This document shows, piece by piece, positions 37,885 through 46,804 of a stretch of 64,000 nt of DNA. The position numbers and the translations under genes are program-made. A model generated the notes under the pieces. It saw nothing but the letters and a program-made list of their open reading frames with translations. It ran no database searches and was not told where the DNA came from. The stretch's first letter is position 1. Every line of letters starts with the position of its first letter. Source of the stretch: Petralouisia muris (lineage in GTDB: Bacteria > Bacillota > Clostridia > Lachnospirales > Lachnospiraceae); contig NZ_SRYA01000018.1 of the NCBI RefSeq assembly GCF_004793545.1, positions 1-64,000 on the forward strand. Direction: 5' to 3'.

Positions 37885-38808
37885 ATGGCTGTATACGAAA
37901 TCGGCAATTATATTCACGATATGAGAGTGGAACGGGGATATTCTCAGGAAGAACTGTGCTTTGGAATCTGCTCCGTCGGCAATTTGTCTAAAATTGAAAA
38001 TGGAATCCGTATGCCGAACCGGAAAACCGTAGAGGCGTTTACCCAGAGACTTGGCTGTAAGGAGGCATTCTTACAGTACTCCAGCAGAGAGGAAATGCAG
38101 CAAGTAGAGCTTTGCGGACAGATTGTGCAGAAAATCACAAACTACGAGTACGAAGGGTTAAAAGAGCTTGTTGATAAATTTGAGCATACCATTGCAGAAG
38201 AAGATATTTTGAATTCCCAGTACTGCCGTTTTACCAGAATTATGTTAAAACAGCAGGAAGAGGAAGACTGGGCGCAGGGCGTAAAGGAACTGAAGGATAC
38301 CCTGCGGATGACCAAGCCGGATGGAATCGGGATGAAAGAGATTCTCAAGGGTCTGCTGACGTATAACGAGATTATAATACTGATTAATATTGCCCGGAAT
38401 TATGGGAAGCTTGGAAAACGGGAGGAAGCGATAGAAATATTGTGCGGACTGAAGCATTACATGGATACCCATATTATGGATCAGGCCGAGAAGGCGCAGA
38501 AATATTTGCTGATTCTGTTTCGGCTTTCCAAACTTTTCCTGGAGAAGAAACAATATGCGGATGTGGTGGATTTGTGCAGTCAGGGAATCACGTTGAGCAG
38601 GCAAAACAGCCGTTTCTGCCTGTTTCCAAGATTTCTTATCAACAAGGGGCTGGCGTTGCTGGAGCTTAAGGAGGAAGAACGGGGCAAAGAGTTCTTGCGG
38701 AGAGGCTACGGAGCCTTTTACGCTCTGGGCAATGAAATGCAGTGTGAGAAGCTAAAAGCCTTTTTGAAAGAAAGATGGGAACCGGAATTTGGAGAGCATA
38801 TTCTTTGA
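37885..38808 (+). CDS. XRE-type HTH regulator with TPR-like C-terminus (RNPP-like)
   Basis: 307 aa. The HTH (about residues 5-65: IGNYIHDMRVERGYSQEELCFGICSVGNLSKIENGIRMPNRKTVEAFTQRLG) is Cro/CI-like. The rest is helical with TPR-like pairs (ILINIARNYGKLGKREEAIEIL, YLLILFRLSKLFLEKKQYADVVDL). This plan is shared with RNPP peptide-responsive regulators (PlcR, Rgg, PrgX). No obvious pheromone gene follows in the next 100 nt. Targets unknown. GGGGTGAGAG precedes ATG. A strong bidirectional terminator separates it from tRNA-Ser. Confidence 0.75.
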   Translation: MAVYEIGNYIHDMRVERGYSQEELCFGICSVGNLSKIENGIRMPNRKTVEAFTQRLGCKEAFLQYSSREEMQQVELCGQIVQKITNYEYEGLKELVDKFEHTIAEEDILNSQYCRFTRIMLKQQEEEDWAQGVKELKDTLRMTKPDGIGMKEILKGLLTYNEIIILINIARNYGKLGKREEAIEILCGLKHYMDTHIMDQAEKAQKYLLILFRLSKLFLEKKQYADVVDLCSQGITLSRQNSRFCLFPRFLINKGLALLELKEEERGKEFLRRGYGAFYALGNEMQCEKLKAFLKERWEPEFGEHIL

Positions 38809-38908
38809 AATTTTCCTCAAAGTGCATGGACGGCCGGGACCGGCAGAGGTAAAATAGTATCAGGAGTACTTAATAAGGGGAAACATACTCTCAACAGCTC
38901 TGAAAAAA

Positions 38909-38970
38909 ATCTTTGCAGCTGACCGGATATTGCGAGTGTTCACAGTATCCGGCAATGCAGGGATTTTTTT
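38909..38970. terminator. Bidirectional terminator between the regulator and tRNA-Ser
   Basis: CCGGATA and TATCCGG (38923-38929 and 38946-38952) form the core, extended by TTTGCA/TGCAGG outer pairs, with A7 before and T7 after. It serves the regulator (plus) and the tRNA (minus). Bases 38809-38908 show no gene. Confidence 0.75.
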
Positions 38971-38982
38971 CGCTGTAAAAAA

Positions 38983-39071
38983 CGGAGGAGGGGGGATTTG
39001 AACCCCCGCGCCGGGACTACCGACCTACTGGTGTTCGAAGCCAGACCCTTCAGCCGCTTGGGTACTCCTCC
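38983..39071 (-). tRNA. tRNA-Ser, anticodon CGA
   Basis: 89 nt on the minus strand. Acceptor GGAGGAG/CTCCTCC with discriminator G, D-arm CCC/GGG, anticodon stem CTGG/CCAG with loop TTCGAAC giving CGA (reads UCG), a long variable arm GTCGG/CCGGC, and T-arm GGGGG-TTCAAAT-CCCCC. Class II shape and G73 fit serine. The pair next to the anticodon loop is C-A, a mismatch. CCA is not encoded. T7 follows the gene. Confidence 0.9.
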
Positions 39072-39082
39072 ATGACGATACA

Positions 39083-39110
39083 ATTATAACAGATTTTTTC
39101 AGAAATGCAA
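39083..39110 (-). promoter_or_regulatory. Promoter of tRNA-Ser
   Basis: Minus strand: -35 TTGCAT (39110-39105), 16-nt spacer, -10 TATAAT (39088-39083), 11 nt before the mature 5' end. Confidence 0.75.
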
Positions 39111-39130
39111 CCGGAAAAGCAAGAAAAATC

Positions 39131-39159
39131 TTGTGATAGGGAAAATTATGAGATATAAT
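39131..39159 (+). promoter_or_regulatory. Promoter of pfkA
   Basis: -35 TTGTGA (39131-39136), 17-nt spacer, -10 TATAAT (39154-39159), 60 nt before the start. Confidence 0.7.
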
Positions 39160-39219
39160 ATTTTCGGTAGGCACAGTTAGATTTCAGATTATTGAATATT
39201 GTAAAGGATGTGGAGAACA

Positions 39220-40293
39220 ATGAAAAGAATTGGAATGTTGACAAGCGGTGGCGACTGCCAGGCGCTGAATGCAGCAATGCGCGGTGTAGTAAAAGGATTA
39301 AGCAAGAACGTAGAAGATTTGGAAGTATACGGTTTTTATGAAGGCTACAAAGGACTGATATACGGAAATTACCGTCTGCTTACCGGTTCTGATTTTTCTG
39401 GAATTCTTACAAAGGGCGGCACGATTCTGGGAACCTCCAGGCAGCCGTTTAAACTGATGCGGGTACCGGACGAGAAGGGTCTTGACAAAGTGGAAGCCAT
39501 GAAACAGACTTACTACAAGCTGCGCCTGGATTGTCTGGTAATTCTGGGAGGAAATGGAACACAGAAGACAGCGAATCTTCTCAGGGAGGAAGGCCTGAAT
39601 ATCATCCATCTTCCCAAAACAATTGACAATGACATTTATGGTACGGATGTAACCTTTGGGTTCCAGAGTGCGATAGACATCGCCACAGACGCCATTGACT
39701 GTATCCATACCACGGCAGCTTCCCACAACCGGGTATTTATTGTGGAGGTTATGGGGCATAAGGTTGGCTGGCTGACCTTGTATGCAGGAATTGCAGGGGG
39801 CGCTGACATTATTCTGCTTCCGGAGATTCCCTATGATATTAATAAAGTGGTATCAGCCATTGCAGGAAGAAATAAAGCAGGAAAAGGATTTACCATTCTG
39901 GCAGTTGCAGAAGGAGCGATTTCCAAGGAAGATGCGAAGCTGTCCAAGAAAGATTTGAAAGAAAAGATGAAAAACAGGAAATATCCTTCTGTTTCCTATG
40001 AGGTGGCGGCAAGGATTGAAGAAAAGATCGGAAGCGAAGTGCGGGTGACCGTTCCCGGCCATACCCAAAGAGGCGGAAGCCCCTGTCCTTACGACCGCGT
40101 ACTCTGTACCAGGCTGGGAGCGGCAGCGGCAAACCTGATTCTGAAAGAAGACTACGGTTATATGGTAGGCATGGTGAACGGAAATACAAAGAAGGTTCCG
40201 TTGGCGGACGTAGCTGGAAAGTTAAAGATGGTAGAGCCTAATTCTAAGATTATCAAAGAAGCAAAATTAATCGGCATCAGCTTTGGTGATTAA
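39220..40293 (+). CDS. pfkA: 6-phosphofructokinase (group III-like, GGNG/PKTIDND)
   Basis: 357 aa. MLTSGGDCQALNAAMRG, GGNGTQ (residues 110-115), PKTIDNDIYGTDVTFGF (from 132), VEVMGHKVGWL and PGHTQRGGSPCPYDR are family motifs. It phosphorylates fructose-6-phosphate in glycolysis. Donor-site residues are mixed: Gly113 is the ATP-type residue, while Lys133 in PKTIDND is the type seen in PPi and group III enzymes, and the usual GGDG Asp is Asn112. ATG 39220 with GGAG upstream is chosen over GTG 39208. Donor choice cannot be settled from sequence. dnaX starts 2 nt downstream. Confidence 0.9.
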   Translation: MKRIGMLTSGGDCQALNAAMRGVVKGLSKNVEDLEVYGFYEGYKGLIYGNYRLLTGSDFSGILTKGGTILGTSRQPFKLMRVPDEKGLDKVEAMKQTYYKLRLDCLVILGGNGTQKTANLLREEGLNIIHLPKTIDNDIYGTDVTFGFQSAIDIATDAIDCIHTTAASHNRVFIVEVMGHKVGWLTLYAGIAGGADIILLPEIPYDINKVVSAIAGRNKAGKGFTILAVAEGAISKEDAKLSKKDLKEKMKNRKYPSVSYEVAARIEEKIGSEVRVTVPGHTQRGGSPCPYDRVLCTRLGAAAANLILKEDYGYMVGMVNGNTKKVPLADVAGKLKMVEPNSKIIKEAKLIGISFGD

Positions 40294-40295
40294 AT

Positions 40296-41879
40296 ATGTC
40301 GTATACTGCGTTATACCGCAAGTTCCGTCCCCGGGAATTTGAGGATGTCCGGGGACAGGAGCATATTGTTACAACATTGAAGAATCAGATTAAGGCAGGC
40401 AGAATCGGACATGCCTATCTGTTCTGCGGAACCAGAGGGACCGGAAAGACCACCATAGCCAAAATTTTTGCCCGGGCTGTCAATTGTGAGAATCCCGCAG
40501 AGGGAAGCCCCTGCGGCCAATGCGCTTCCTGTAAAGCCATTGCCGCAGGAAATTCCATGAATGTCATTGAGATTGACGCCGCTTCCAATAACGGTGTGGA
40601 TAATATCCGGGAAATCCGTGAGGAAGTGGCGTATTCTCCGGCAGAAGGCAAATATAAAGTCTATATCATTGATGAAGTTCATATGCTTTCGATAGGGGCT
40701 TTCAATGCGCTGCTGAAGACCTTAGAAGAGCCGCCTTCTTATGTGATTTTTATACTGGCTACTACGGAAGCTCATAAGATACCCATTACCATACTTTCCC
40801 GCTGCCAGCGGTATGATTTTCGCAGAATTACCATTGACGTTATTTCAGAACGTCTGACAGAATTGATGGAAAAGGAGCAGGTGGAGGTGGAGCCGAAAGC
40901 GATCCGATATCTTGCGAAAGCGGCGGACGGCTCCATGCGTGACGCTTTAAGCCTTCTGGATCAGTGCATCGCATTTTATCTGGGGGAAAGCCTGACCTAT
41001 GACCATGTACTGGAAGTGCTGGGAGCTGTGGATACAGAACTTTTTTCCAGAATGCTGAGGAAGCTTATAGCCAAGGATATTACCGGCGCCATTTCCCTGT
41101 TGGAAGAACTGATGATACAGGGGCGGGAACCGGGGCAGTTTGTGACAGATTTTACCTGGTATCTGAGAAATTTGCTTTTACTGCAAAGTTCTGATAATAT
41201 GGAAGACGTGTTGGATATTTCCAGTGAGAATCTCTTGCTGCTGAAAGAAGAAGCGCAGATGGCAGAAGGAGAGCAGCTGATGCGCTATATCCGGATTTTT
41301 TCAGAGCTGTCCAATCAGATACGGTATGCGGTTCAAAAACGCATCATGATAGAAATTGCGCTGATTAAGCTGTGTAAGCCTGAGATGGAGCGGGATTATG
41401 GCTCTTTGATTCAAAGGATCTCTCAGTTGGAAGAGAAAATGGAGCAGGGGTATGTTTTGCATCCGCCCCAGGGAAAGGCTGCTGAGCAGACGGTTTATCA
41501 GGAGCAGGATACGACAGGACAAGAGCAGAATCAGCAATTGCCCAAAGCAGTTCCAGAGGACGTACGGCAGGTAGTGAAAAACTGGCGTTCCATCATTGAG
41601 GACTTGTCCGGAGGACTAAAGAACTATCTGAAATCCGCACATTTGAGCCTGGCGGGAGAGGGTCAGCTTCTGATTGTGTTAGAGGATGAGGTGGCGGAGG
41701 CGTTTGTGAATTCCCAGGCTCATATTCGGGAATTGCAGGAAGCCATAGCGGAAAAAACCGGCAAAGAGGTGGAAATTAAAGTCCGGTTCAATGAAACCGG
41801 CCAGCCCTTTGAAGCTTCTTATGTAGATCTTGGGAAAATCATAAATATGGAAATAACAATCGAAGATGAGGAAGAATAA
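40296..41879 (+). CDS. dnaX: DNA polymerase III subunits gamma/tau
   Basis: 527 aa AAA+ clamp-loader ATPase. YRKFRPREFEDVRGQEH, Walker A GTRGTGKTT (about residues 45-53), a zinc module CENPAEGSPCGQCASC, Walker B IIDEVHML and sensor ATTEAHKIPITILSRCQ are intact. Domain III and a Gln-rich linker (about 385-425) precede the tau C-terminal part. It loads the beta clamp. No obvious slippery A6G frameshift site for gamma was noticed. Start ATG 40296 is 2 nt after pfkA with a weak site (GGTG). The dnaX-ybaB-recR order downstream is classic. Confidence 0.95.
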   Translation: MSYTALYRKFRPREFEDVRGQEHIVTTLKNQIKAGRIGHAYLFCGTRGTGKTTIAKIFARAVNCENPAEGSPCGQCASCKAIAAGNSMNVIEIDAASNNGVDNIREIREEVAYSPAEGKYKVYIIDEVHMLSIGAFNALLKTLEEPPSYVIFILATTEAHKIPITILSRCQRYDFRRITIDVISERLTELMEKEQVEVEPKAIRYLAKAADGSMRDALSLLDQCIAFYLGESLTYDHVLEVLGAVDTELFSRMLRKLIAKDITGAISLLEELMIQGREPGQFVTDFTWYLRNLLLLQSSDNMEDVLDISSENLLLLKEEAQMAEGEQLMRYIRIFSELSNQIRYAVQKRIMIEIALIKLCKPEMERDYGSLIQRISQLEEKMEQGYVLHPPQGKAAEQTVYQEQDTTGQEQNQQLPKAVPEDVRQVVKNWRSIIEDLSGGLKNYLKSAHLSLAGEGQLLIVLEDEVAEAFVNSQAHIRELQEAIAEKTGKEVEIKVRFNETGQPFEASYVDLGKIINMEITIEDEEE

Positions 41880-41946
41880 AATCAGAAAGAAGTGCCCAGG
41901 GGCATACCATTATGTCCACAGAGCAGGACAGTAAGGAGGAAACATC

Positions 41947-42300
41947 ATGGCGAAACGCGGCGGATTTCCGGGAGGAATGCCCGGCAATATGAATAATCTG
42001 ATGAAGCAGGCACAGAAAATGCAGAAGCAGATGGAAGAAGCCACCAAGGAACTGGAGGAAAAAGAAATCACGGCTTCTGCAGGCGGCGGCGCGGTAGAAG
42101 TGACCATTACCGGCAAGAAGGAAGTAACTAAAGTAAAGCTTGCAGAAGAAGTAGTGGATCCGGAGGATATTGAGATGCTGGAAGATTTGATTATGGCGGC
42201 AACCAATGAGGCGCTCCGCCAGATTGAGGAAGCGTCCCAGCAGTCCATGTCCAAAATTACCGGAGGACTTGGCGGAATGGGCGGAGGATTCCCATTTTAA
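41947..42300 (+). CDS. YbaB/EbfC nucleoid-associated protein
   Basis: 117 aa. The core is NNLMKQAQKMQKQMEEATKELEEKEITASAGGGAVEVTITGKKEVTKVKLAEEVVDPEDIEMLEDLIMAATNEALRQIEEAS, the full YbaB fold, with Gly/Met-rich tails (MAKRGGFPGGMPGNM and GGLGGMGGGFPF). YbaB dimers bind DNA as tweezers and are encoded between dnaX and recR in most Firmicutes, as here. AAGGAGG precedes ATG 41947. recR follows after 15 nt. Confidence 0.95.
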   Translation: MAKRGGFPGGMPGNMNNLMKQAQKMQKQMEEATKELEEKEITASAGGGAVEVTITGKKEVTKVKLAEEVVDPEDIEMLEDLIMAATNEALRQIEEASQQSMSKITGGLGGMGGGFPF

Positions 42301-42315
42301 ACAGGAGGATTCAAT

Positions 42316-42912
42316 GTGGATTATTACAGCAGTCAGATAAGCAAACTGATCGAAGAGTTATCTTCTCTGCCTGGAATTGGAAGCAAGTCGGCACAGCGGC
42401 TTGCTTTTCATATTCTGAATATGCCGGTGGAACAGGTGGAGGAGCTGTCCTCTGCCATTATAGAGTCCAGGAAAAAAGTGAAATACTGCAGAACCTGCTT
42501 TACCCTGACGGACGAAGAACGGTGTCCTATTTGCAGAAATGAAAACCGGGATCACAAAACCATCATGGTGGTGGAGGACACCAGAGATTTGGCGGCTTAT
42601 GAGAAGACCAACAAATATGAGGGAGTCTACCATGTGCTCCATGGGGCAATTTCACCGATGCTTGGGATAGGACCTGGAGATATCAGACTCAAGGAGCTGA
42701 TGCAGCGGCTTCAGGAGGATGTGGAGGAAGTGATTATCGCCACCAATTCCAGCCTGGAGGGGGAAACTACGGCAATGTATATCAGTAAGCTGATTAAACC
42801 AACAGGAATCAAGGTATCCAGAATTGCCAGCGGGGTTCCGGTGGGCGGTGATTTGGAATATATTGATGAGATGACGCTGTACCGGGCTCTGGAGGGAAGG
42901 ACAGAATTGTAG
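42316..42912 (+). CDS. recR: Recombination protein RecR
   Basis: 198 aa. A helix-hairpin-helix ([20 protein letters not shown]), the C4 zinc finger ([16 protein letters not shown]) and the Toprim domain ([13 protein letters not shown]...[15 protein letters not shown]) are all present. It acts with RecF/RecO in loading RecA at gaps. The start is GTG 42316 with AGGAGG 7 nt before; an overlapping ATG at 42314 is out of frame. Last gene of the dnaX cluster. 91 nt without features follow. Confidence 0.96.
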   Translation: MDYYSSQISKLIEELSSLPGIGSKSAQRLAFHILNMPVEQVEELSSAIIESRKKVKYCRTCFTLTDEERCPICRNENRDHKTIMVVEDTRDLAAYEKTNKYEGVYHVLHGAISPMLGIGPGDIRLKELMQRLQEDVEEVIIATNSSLEGETTAMYISKLIKPTGIKVSRIASGVPVGGDLEYIDEMTLYRALEGRTEL

Positions 42913-43003
42913 AATTCGGTCGAAATATTTTTTTACAGCATGACAGGGATTTCCAAAAATTGCAGACATCATGTGCTACCATGTGGAAAAAAGAGGTGAA
43001 AGC

Positions 43004-44749
43004 ATGATTGAAATTGTTTGCAAAGACAGATTACAGGAAGAGAAAAAAGAAGAAAACATAAATCTGCCCAAGAATATTCGTCAGGTTGGGAGTCCCGGAG
43101 GAAGGCATAAAATTTACATAGAAGATTATGTGGATACTTATTTGAAGACCATAGCGGAAAAGAAAGAATCCTGTGCAGCAGTTTTTCTGGGAAAGAGCCA
43201 GATGGCCAAGGATATCCGCTATACGTTTATCAACGGCGCTCTCGAGTGCGGCAGCGGAGTGTTCCAGTGGGACAAGATCTGCCTGGACGACAGTTTCTGG
43301 AAATCTTTGGAAAAAGAAGAGAAAAAATATTTTCCGGACAGAGAAATTGTAGGATGGTTTTTGGGAAAAGAAGGACAGGCTATGGAACTGTCACCGGCAG
43401 TAGAGGCGGCACATCGAAAATATTTTTCCGGCAGGGACAAGGTTTTGATGCTGATGGATGTGTTGGAGGAGGAAGAAATATTTTTCATATATGACCAGGG
43501 CTATCTGCAGAAGCGGGAGAGCTATTACATTTATTATGAAAAAAATCTTCCCATGCAGGAATATATGATTCATAAAAGAGACGAAGAGCAGCGGCTGGAG
43601 GAGTTTGCGGCTCTAAAAGACAAGGAGCTGGGGATTGCAGGCGTCAGTATTCCGAAACCGGAGATCGGGAATGTTCAGAAAGAAACCAGAAATCTGGATC
43701 AAGAGAATATTCAGACAGGAACCGGAAATCTGGAACAAGAAGACATTCAGACAGAAGCAGGACATTTGGAAGAAGAGGATATTCAGACAGAGACAGATCG
43801 TTTGGAAAAAAATAGTTTTGGAATAAAAACTCAGAACTCAGAAAGTGAAAATCTTCAGGACGAAATTCACTACCCGGAAAAAGGACATGCCAAGGAAAAT
43901 ATAGAGAATGCAGAAGAGAGCTCTCAGTCAAAGATAGAAGAATTTCGAAAGCTTCACAAAGAACTGGAGACAGACGCTGGCAGCCAGGAGAAGATTTTTG
44001 CCAGGAGCAATTTGGAGGAACCGAAAACTCAGGCGGAGGAAGCGCTGGAATCTTATCGCAATATGATGCTTACAAGGCATGGGAAACAGGTGGAGAGGCA
44101 GAACCGGAGATTTCTTTATACGGCATCCTCTTTTTTTCTGGTGGCGGTCTGTGTTCTTGGCATCACAACCATTAATAATTACCGGAAAATGCAGGAGGTA
44201 GAAGATGTGCTGCATGTAATGCGAAGCGGTGAATCAAGTGAGAAGCGTTCAGAAAATCAGAACGGAGTGGTTGTGGAAAGTGTGGAGTCTCAGGTAACGC
44301 CTCTGGAGGAGGGACAGCAGACAGAGACTGGAAAAGAGCCGGAAGCAGGGAATACTCCGTCGGCTCAGGCGGAGGGAACCTCGTCAGAATCCGGCGATGC
44401 GCAGTCCGAAGCAGCAGCCCCTGCTTCAAACGATACACAGTCTGAAGATCCTGCGTCAGATCCCAACACCACACAATCTGAAGATCCTGCGTCAGATTCC
44501 AACAATGGGCAGTCCGAAGGGAATCCGGCCAATTCAGAGAATCCCCAGCCGGAAGAAGCCGCCCAGGAGCCTGCACAGGAAACTGCAGCGGAACAGCCCC
44601 GTTATTATACCGTTCAGCCTGGAGATACTCTGGCCTCTATCTGTATTAATATTTATCATAGCCGGGATATGATGAAAAAGGTATGCGAGGCCAACGGAAT
44701 TGAAGATGGAGATAAAATTTATGCAGGACAGAAGCTTCTGCTTCCATAA
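43004..44749 (+). CDS. Membrane protein with LysM tail and degenerate JAMM-like N-terminus
   Basis: 581 aa. Residues about 20-190 resemble an MPN/JAMM domain (AAVFLGKS...YTFINGAL...REIVGWFLGKEG), but the metal motif HxH is missing: VGWFLGKEG stands where VGWYHSHPG would be. A Glu-rich region with NLEQEDIQTEA-type repeats follows, then one membrane helix (RFLYTASSFFLVAVCVLGITTI, near residue 375), an extracellular Ser/Glu/Pro-rich linker with TQSEDPASD repeats, and a C-terminal LysM (YYTVQPGDTLASICINIYHS...). It should sit in the membrane and touch peptidoglycan. Function unknown. ATG 43004 follows GAGGTG. Confidence 0.7.
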   Translation: MIEIVCKDRLQEEKKEENINLPKNIRQVGSPGGRHKIYIEDYVDTYLKTIAEKKESCAAVFLGKSQMAKDIRYTFINGALECGSGVFQWDKICLDDSFWKSLEKEEKKYFPDREIVGWFLGKEGQAMELSPAVEAAHRKYFSGRDKVLMLMDVLEEEEIFFIYDQGYLQKRESYYIYYEKNLPMQEYMIHKRDEEQRLEEFAALKDKELGIAGVSIPKPEIGNVQKETRNLDQENIQTGTGNLEQEDIQTEAGHLEEEDIQTETDRLEKNSFGIKTQNSESENLQDEIHYPEKGHAKENIENAEESSQSKIEEFRKLHKELETDAGSQEKIFARSNLEEPKTQAEEALESYRNMMLTRHGKQVERQNRRFLYTASSFFLVAVCVLGITTINNYRKMQEVEDVLHVMRSGESSEKRSENQNGVVVESVESQVTPLEEGQQTETGKEPEAGNTPSAQAEGTSSESGDAQSEAAAPASNDTQSEDPASDPNTTQSEDPASDSNNGQSEGNPANSENPQPEEAAQEPAQETAAEQPRYYTVQPGDTLASICINIYHSRDMMKKVCEANGIEDGDKIYAGQKLLLP

Positions 44750-44821
44750 ATTTTCCAAAAGGCGTGCAATGTGCATCAGATTATGATATGATAGGAACTG
44801 ATTTTAGTGGGAGTGAACTTG

Positions 44822-44922
44822 GGTGCAGCTTTGGCAGAGAAGCATACTTGGTGAATGTATGGAAGGTACTTGGCGGGAGGAGTGCACGGAGGTGTAGTTT
44901 TGGCAGATAAAGCATACCGGGT
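44822..44922 (+). repeat. ~69-bp-period degenerate duplication before the propeller gene
   Basis: GGTGCAGCTTTGGCAGAG then AAGCATACTTGG (44822-44851) recurs as GGTGTAGTTTTGGCAGATAAAGCATACCGGG (split across 44891-44921). The offset is 69-70 nt. The second copy contains the proposed TTG start and ribosome site. Confidence 0.65.
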
Positions 44923-46102
44923 AGTTAAATCGGATGTAGGGGTAAAATCAGATGTTGAGGGAATGCATGAGAAAATCCGCAAGCATCGAAGAAAAATTTT
45001 AAGATGGACAGCTTTTATTGTAATTGCAGCATTACTTACCGCGGCAGGGATTTACATTTACCTGCAGACCAGAACATATTCGGAATATGATGTGCTGAAT
45101 TCTGTGAAGCGGGAGGATTCTCCCGGAACGCAGTATGACATATTTCATGGAAATATTCTGAAATACAGCAGCGACGGCGCCTCTCTTGTGAATGCAAATA
45201 ATAAGATTATCTGGAATCAGACGTATGAAATGCAGTCGCCAATGACAGACTCCTGTGAAAATTATGTGGTAATTGCAGACAGGAAAGGCGACACCATTTA
45301 TATTATGGATATTTCCGGACCCTGTGGAGAGATTAAGACCACAATGCCCATTCAGCGGATTCAGGTGGCGAGTCAGGGAACAGTTGCAGTCCTGATGGAA
45401 CAGGAGGGAACCGGATACATCCAGGTATATGATAAAGCGGGAACTTTTTTGGCGGAAGGGGAAGTACACACAGAAAACAGCGGTTATCCGCTGGATCTTG
45501 CTATTTCCAATGATGGAAAGAAGCTGGCGGTTTCCCTGCTGGATGTGAATGAGGGAAATGTGAAAACCACAGTTACTTTTTTTAATTTTGATACGGTAGG
45601 GCAGAATGAGATTGATAATATTGTAAGCCAATATTCTTATTCTGATATTGTGGTTCCCAAAGTAGAATTTCTGACAAATGATGTGATGGTTGCATTTGGG
45701 AGCAAACAAACGGTGATTTTTGAAGGCGCTCAGAAACCAAAGGTCAAAAAAGAAATGGAAGTGGAAAAGGAGATCCGAAGCATCTTTTATAATGAAGCCT
45801 ATTTCGGATTTGTCTTTGACAACGAGAATCAGGAACAGTCTTATCAGATGAAAATATATGATTTGCGGGGGGCGGAAGTGCTTACTGAGGAATTCCAGAT
45901 GGAGTATGAGGAAATCGGATTTCTGGAAAATGACGAGATTTATATTCGAAATAATCTGGAATGCGCCATTTTTACTCTGCGGGGCATTCAGAAATTTCAT
46001 GCAAATTTCGACCAAAATATCTGGAAAATTATGTCAACCGGCAGAATCCGGGATTATGTTTTTCTGATGGATGGCGAAACCCAGAGGGTCAGGCTGAAGT
46101 AG
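44900..46102 (+). CDS. Membrane-anchored beta-propeller protein (DUF5711-like)
   Basis: About 400 aa. After a basic N-terminus (MHEKIRKHRRKILRW) comes one membrane helix (TAFIVIAALLTAAGIYIYL), then an extracellular domain of repeated strands (DILKYSSDGASLVNANNKIIWNQTY, DLAISNDGKKLAVSLLD, IGFLENDEIYIRNN) typical of seven-bladed propellers. The start is uncertain: TTG 44900 has GGAGGTG 7 nt upstream; ATG 44963 has a ribosome site too close; ATG 44855 is also open. It follows the LysM protein, precedes a CvpA-like gene, and may be part of an envelope complex. Function unknown. Confidence 0.65.
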   Translation: MADKAYRVVKSDVGVKSDVEGMHEKIRKHRRKILRWTAFIVIAALLTAAGIYIYLQTRTYSEYDVLNSVKREDSPGTQYDIFHGNILKYSSDGASLVNANNKIIWNQTYEMQSPMTDSCENYVVIADRKGDTIYIMDISGPCGEIKTTMPIQRIQVASQGTVAVLMEQEGTGYIQVYDKAGTFLAEGEVHTENSGYPLDLAISNDGKKLAVSLLDVNEGNVKTTVTFFNFDTVGQNEIDNIVSQYSYSDIVVPKVEFLTNDVMVAFGSKQTVIFEGAQKPKVKKEMEVEKEIRSIFYNEAYFGFVFDNENQEQSYQMKIYDLRGAEVLTEEFQMEYEEIGFLENDEIYIRNNLECAIFTLRGIQKFHANFDQNIWKIMSTGRIRDYVFLMDGETQRVRLK

Positions 46103-46160
46103 GCGTGATTTGATTGGGCGGGGGAAAACAAAAGAACAGCTTAATAGGAGTACAGGGAAC

Positions 46161-46694
46161 ATGGATATATTATTGATAACAGTGCTTGTGATTGTAGGCG
46201 GTTTTGGGCTGCATGGTTATATTCGGGGAATGGTAAGGATCATTTTTTCTCTTGCAGCAGTTTTTATCACAATTATTCTGGCGTCTTTTGCCGCGCCTTA
46301 TGCAGCGGAATTCTTGAAAAATCAGACCCCGTTGTATGAAGTTATCCAGGAAAACAGCGGGTCCTATGAATGGATTGCAGAGCAGGCCGCAGACGCAGTG
46401 ATTGAGAGAATTGCCTGGATTCTGGCTTTTCTTCTGATCAGTATTCTGTTGGGAATTTTGATTCATACTTTGGATATCATTGCGAAGCTGCCGGGGATTG
46501 ATACCATCAATCATGCAGGAGGGCTTGCAGTGGGGCTGGTGGAGGGCCTTGTTGTGGTCTGGATTCTGTTTCTGGTAATCACCCTGTGCCAGGGAAGCCA
46601 GTGGGGAGGTCAGATGATGGAGGAGATACAGAGTAATCCGTTGTTGGAACTGCTGTATGAAAATAATGTACTGGAGCAAATTTTTGACAAATGA
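46161..46694 (+). CDS. CvpA-family membrane protein
   Basis: 177 aa with four helices. MDILLITVLVIVGGFGLHGYIRGMVRIIFSLAAVFITIILASFAAPYAAEFL and the later AWILAFLLISILLGILIHTLDIIAKLPGIDTINHAGGLAVGLVEGLVVVWI match the CvpA/colicin-V-production family, whose members affect envelope integrity and biofilm. ATG 46161 with AGGAG about 12 nt upstream is chosen; a TTG at 46110 would add 17 residues without a better site. It follows the propeller gene closely and is ended by a strong terminator. Confidence 0.8.
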   Translation: MDILLITVLVIVGGFGLHGYIRGMVRIIFSLAAVFITIILASFAAPYAAEFLKNQTPLYEVIQENSGSYEWIAEQAADAVIERIAWILAFLLISILLGILIHTLDIIAKLPGIDTINHAGGLAVGLVEGLVVVWILFLVITLCQGSQWGGQMMEEIQSNPLLELLYENNVLEQIFDK

Positions 46695-46746
46695 TAATAT
46701 TGTCTATGGGCTTTCATTTTTCAATGGAACTGAACTGTCTGGAAAT

Positions 46747-46804
46747 CAGGAAAGGGCTTTCGGGAAATCTGCCATTTCTCGAAAGCTTTTTCCTGCGCTT
46801 TTTT
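46747..46804 (+). terminator. Strong terminator after the CvpA-like gene
   Basis: CAGGAAA...CTTTCGGGAAAT pairs with ATTTCTCGAAAG...TTTTCCTG across a CTGCC loop, a stem of about 20 pairs with small bulges, followed by CGCTTTTTT. Confidence 0.85.

Noticed and set aside
38983-39071. Selenocysteine tRNA
   Set aside because: The anticodon is CGA, not TCA, and the acceptor/T arms are 7/5 rather than the extended form.
45032-46015. Long 327-codon open frame on the minus strand
   Set aside because: Fully antisense to the propeller gene; no ribosome site and low-complexity His/Ile/Phe composition typical of a shadow frame.
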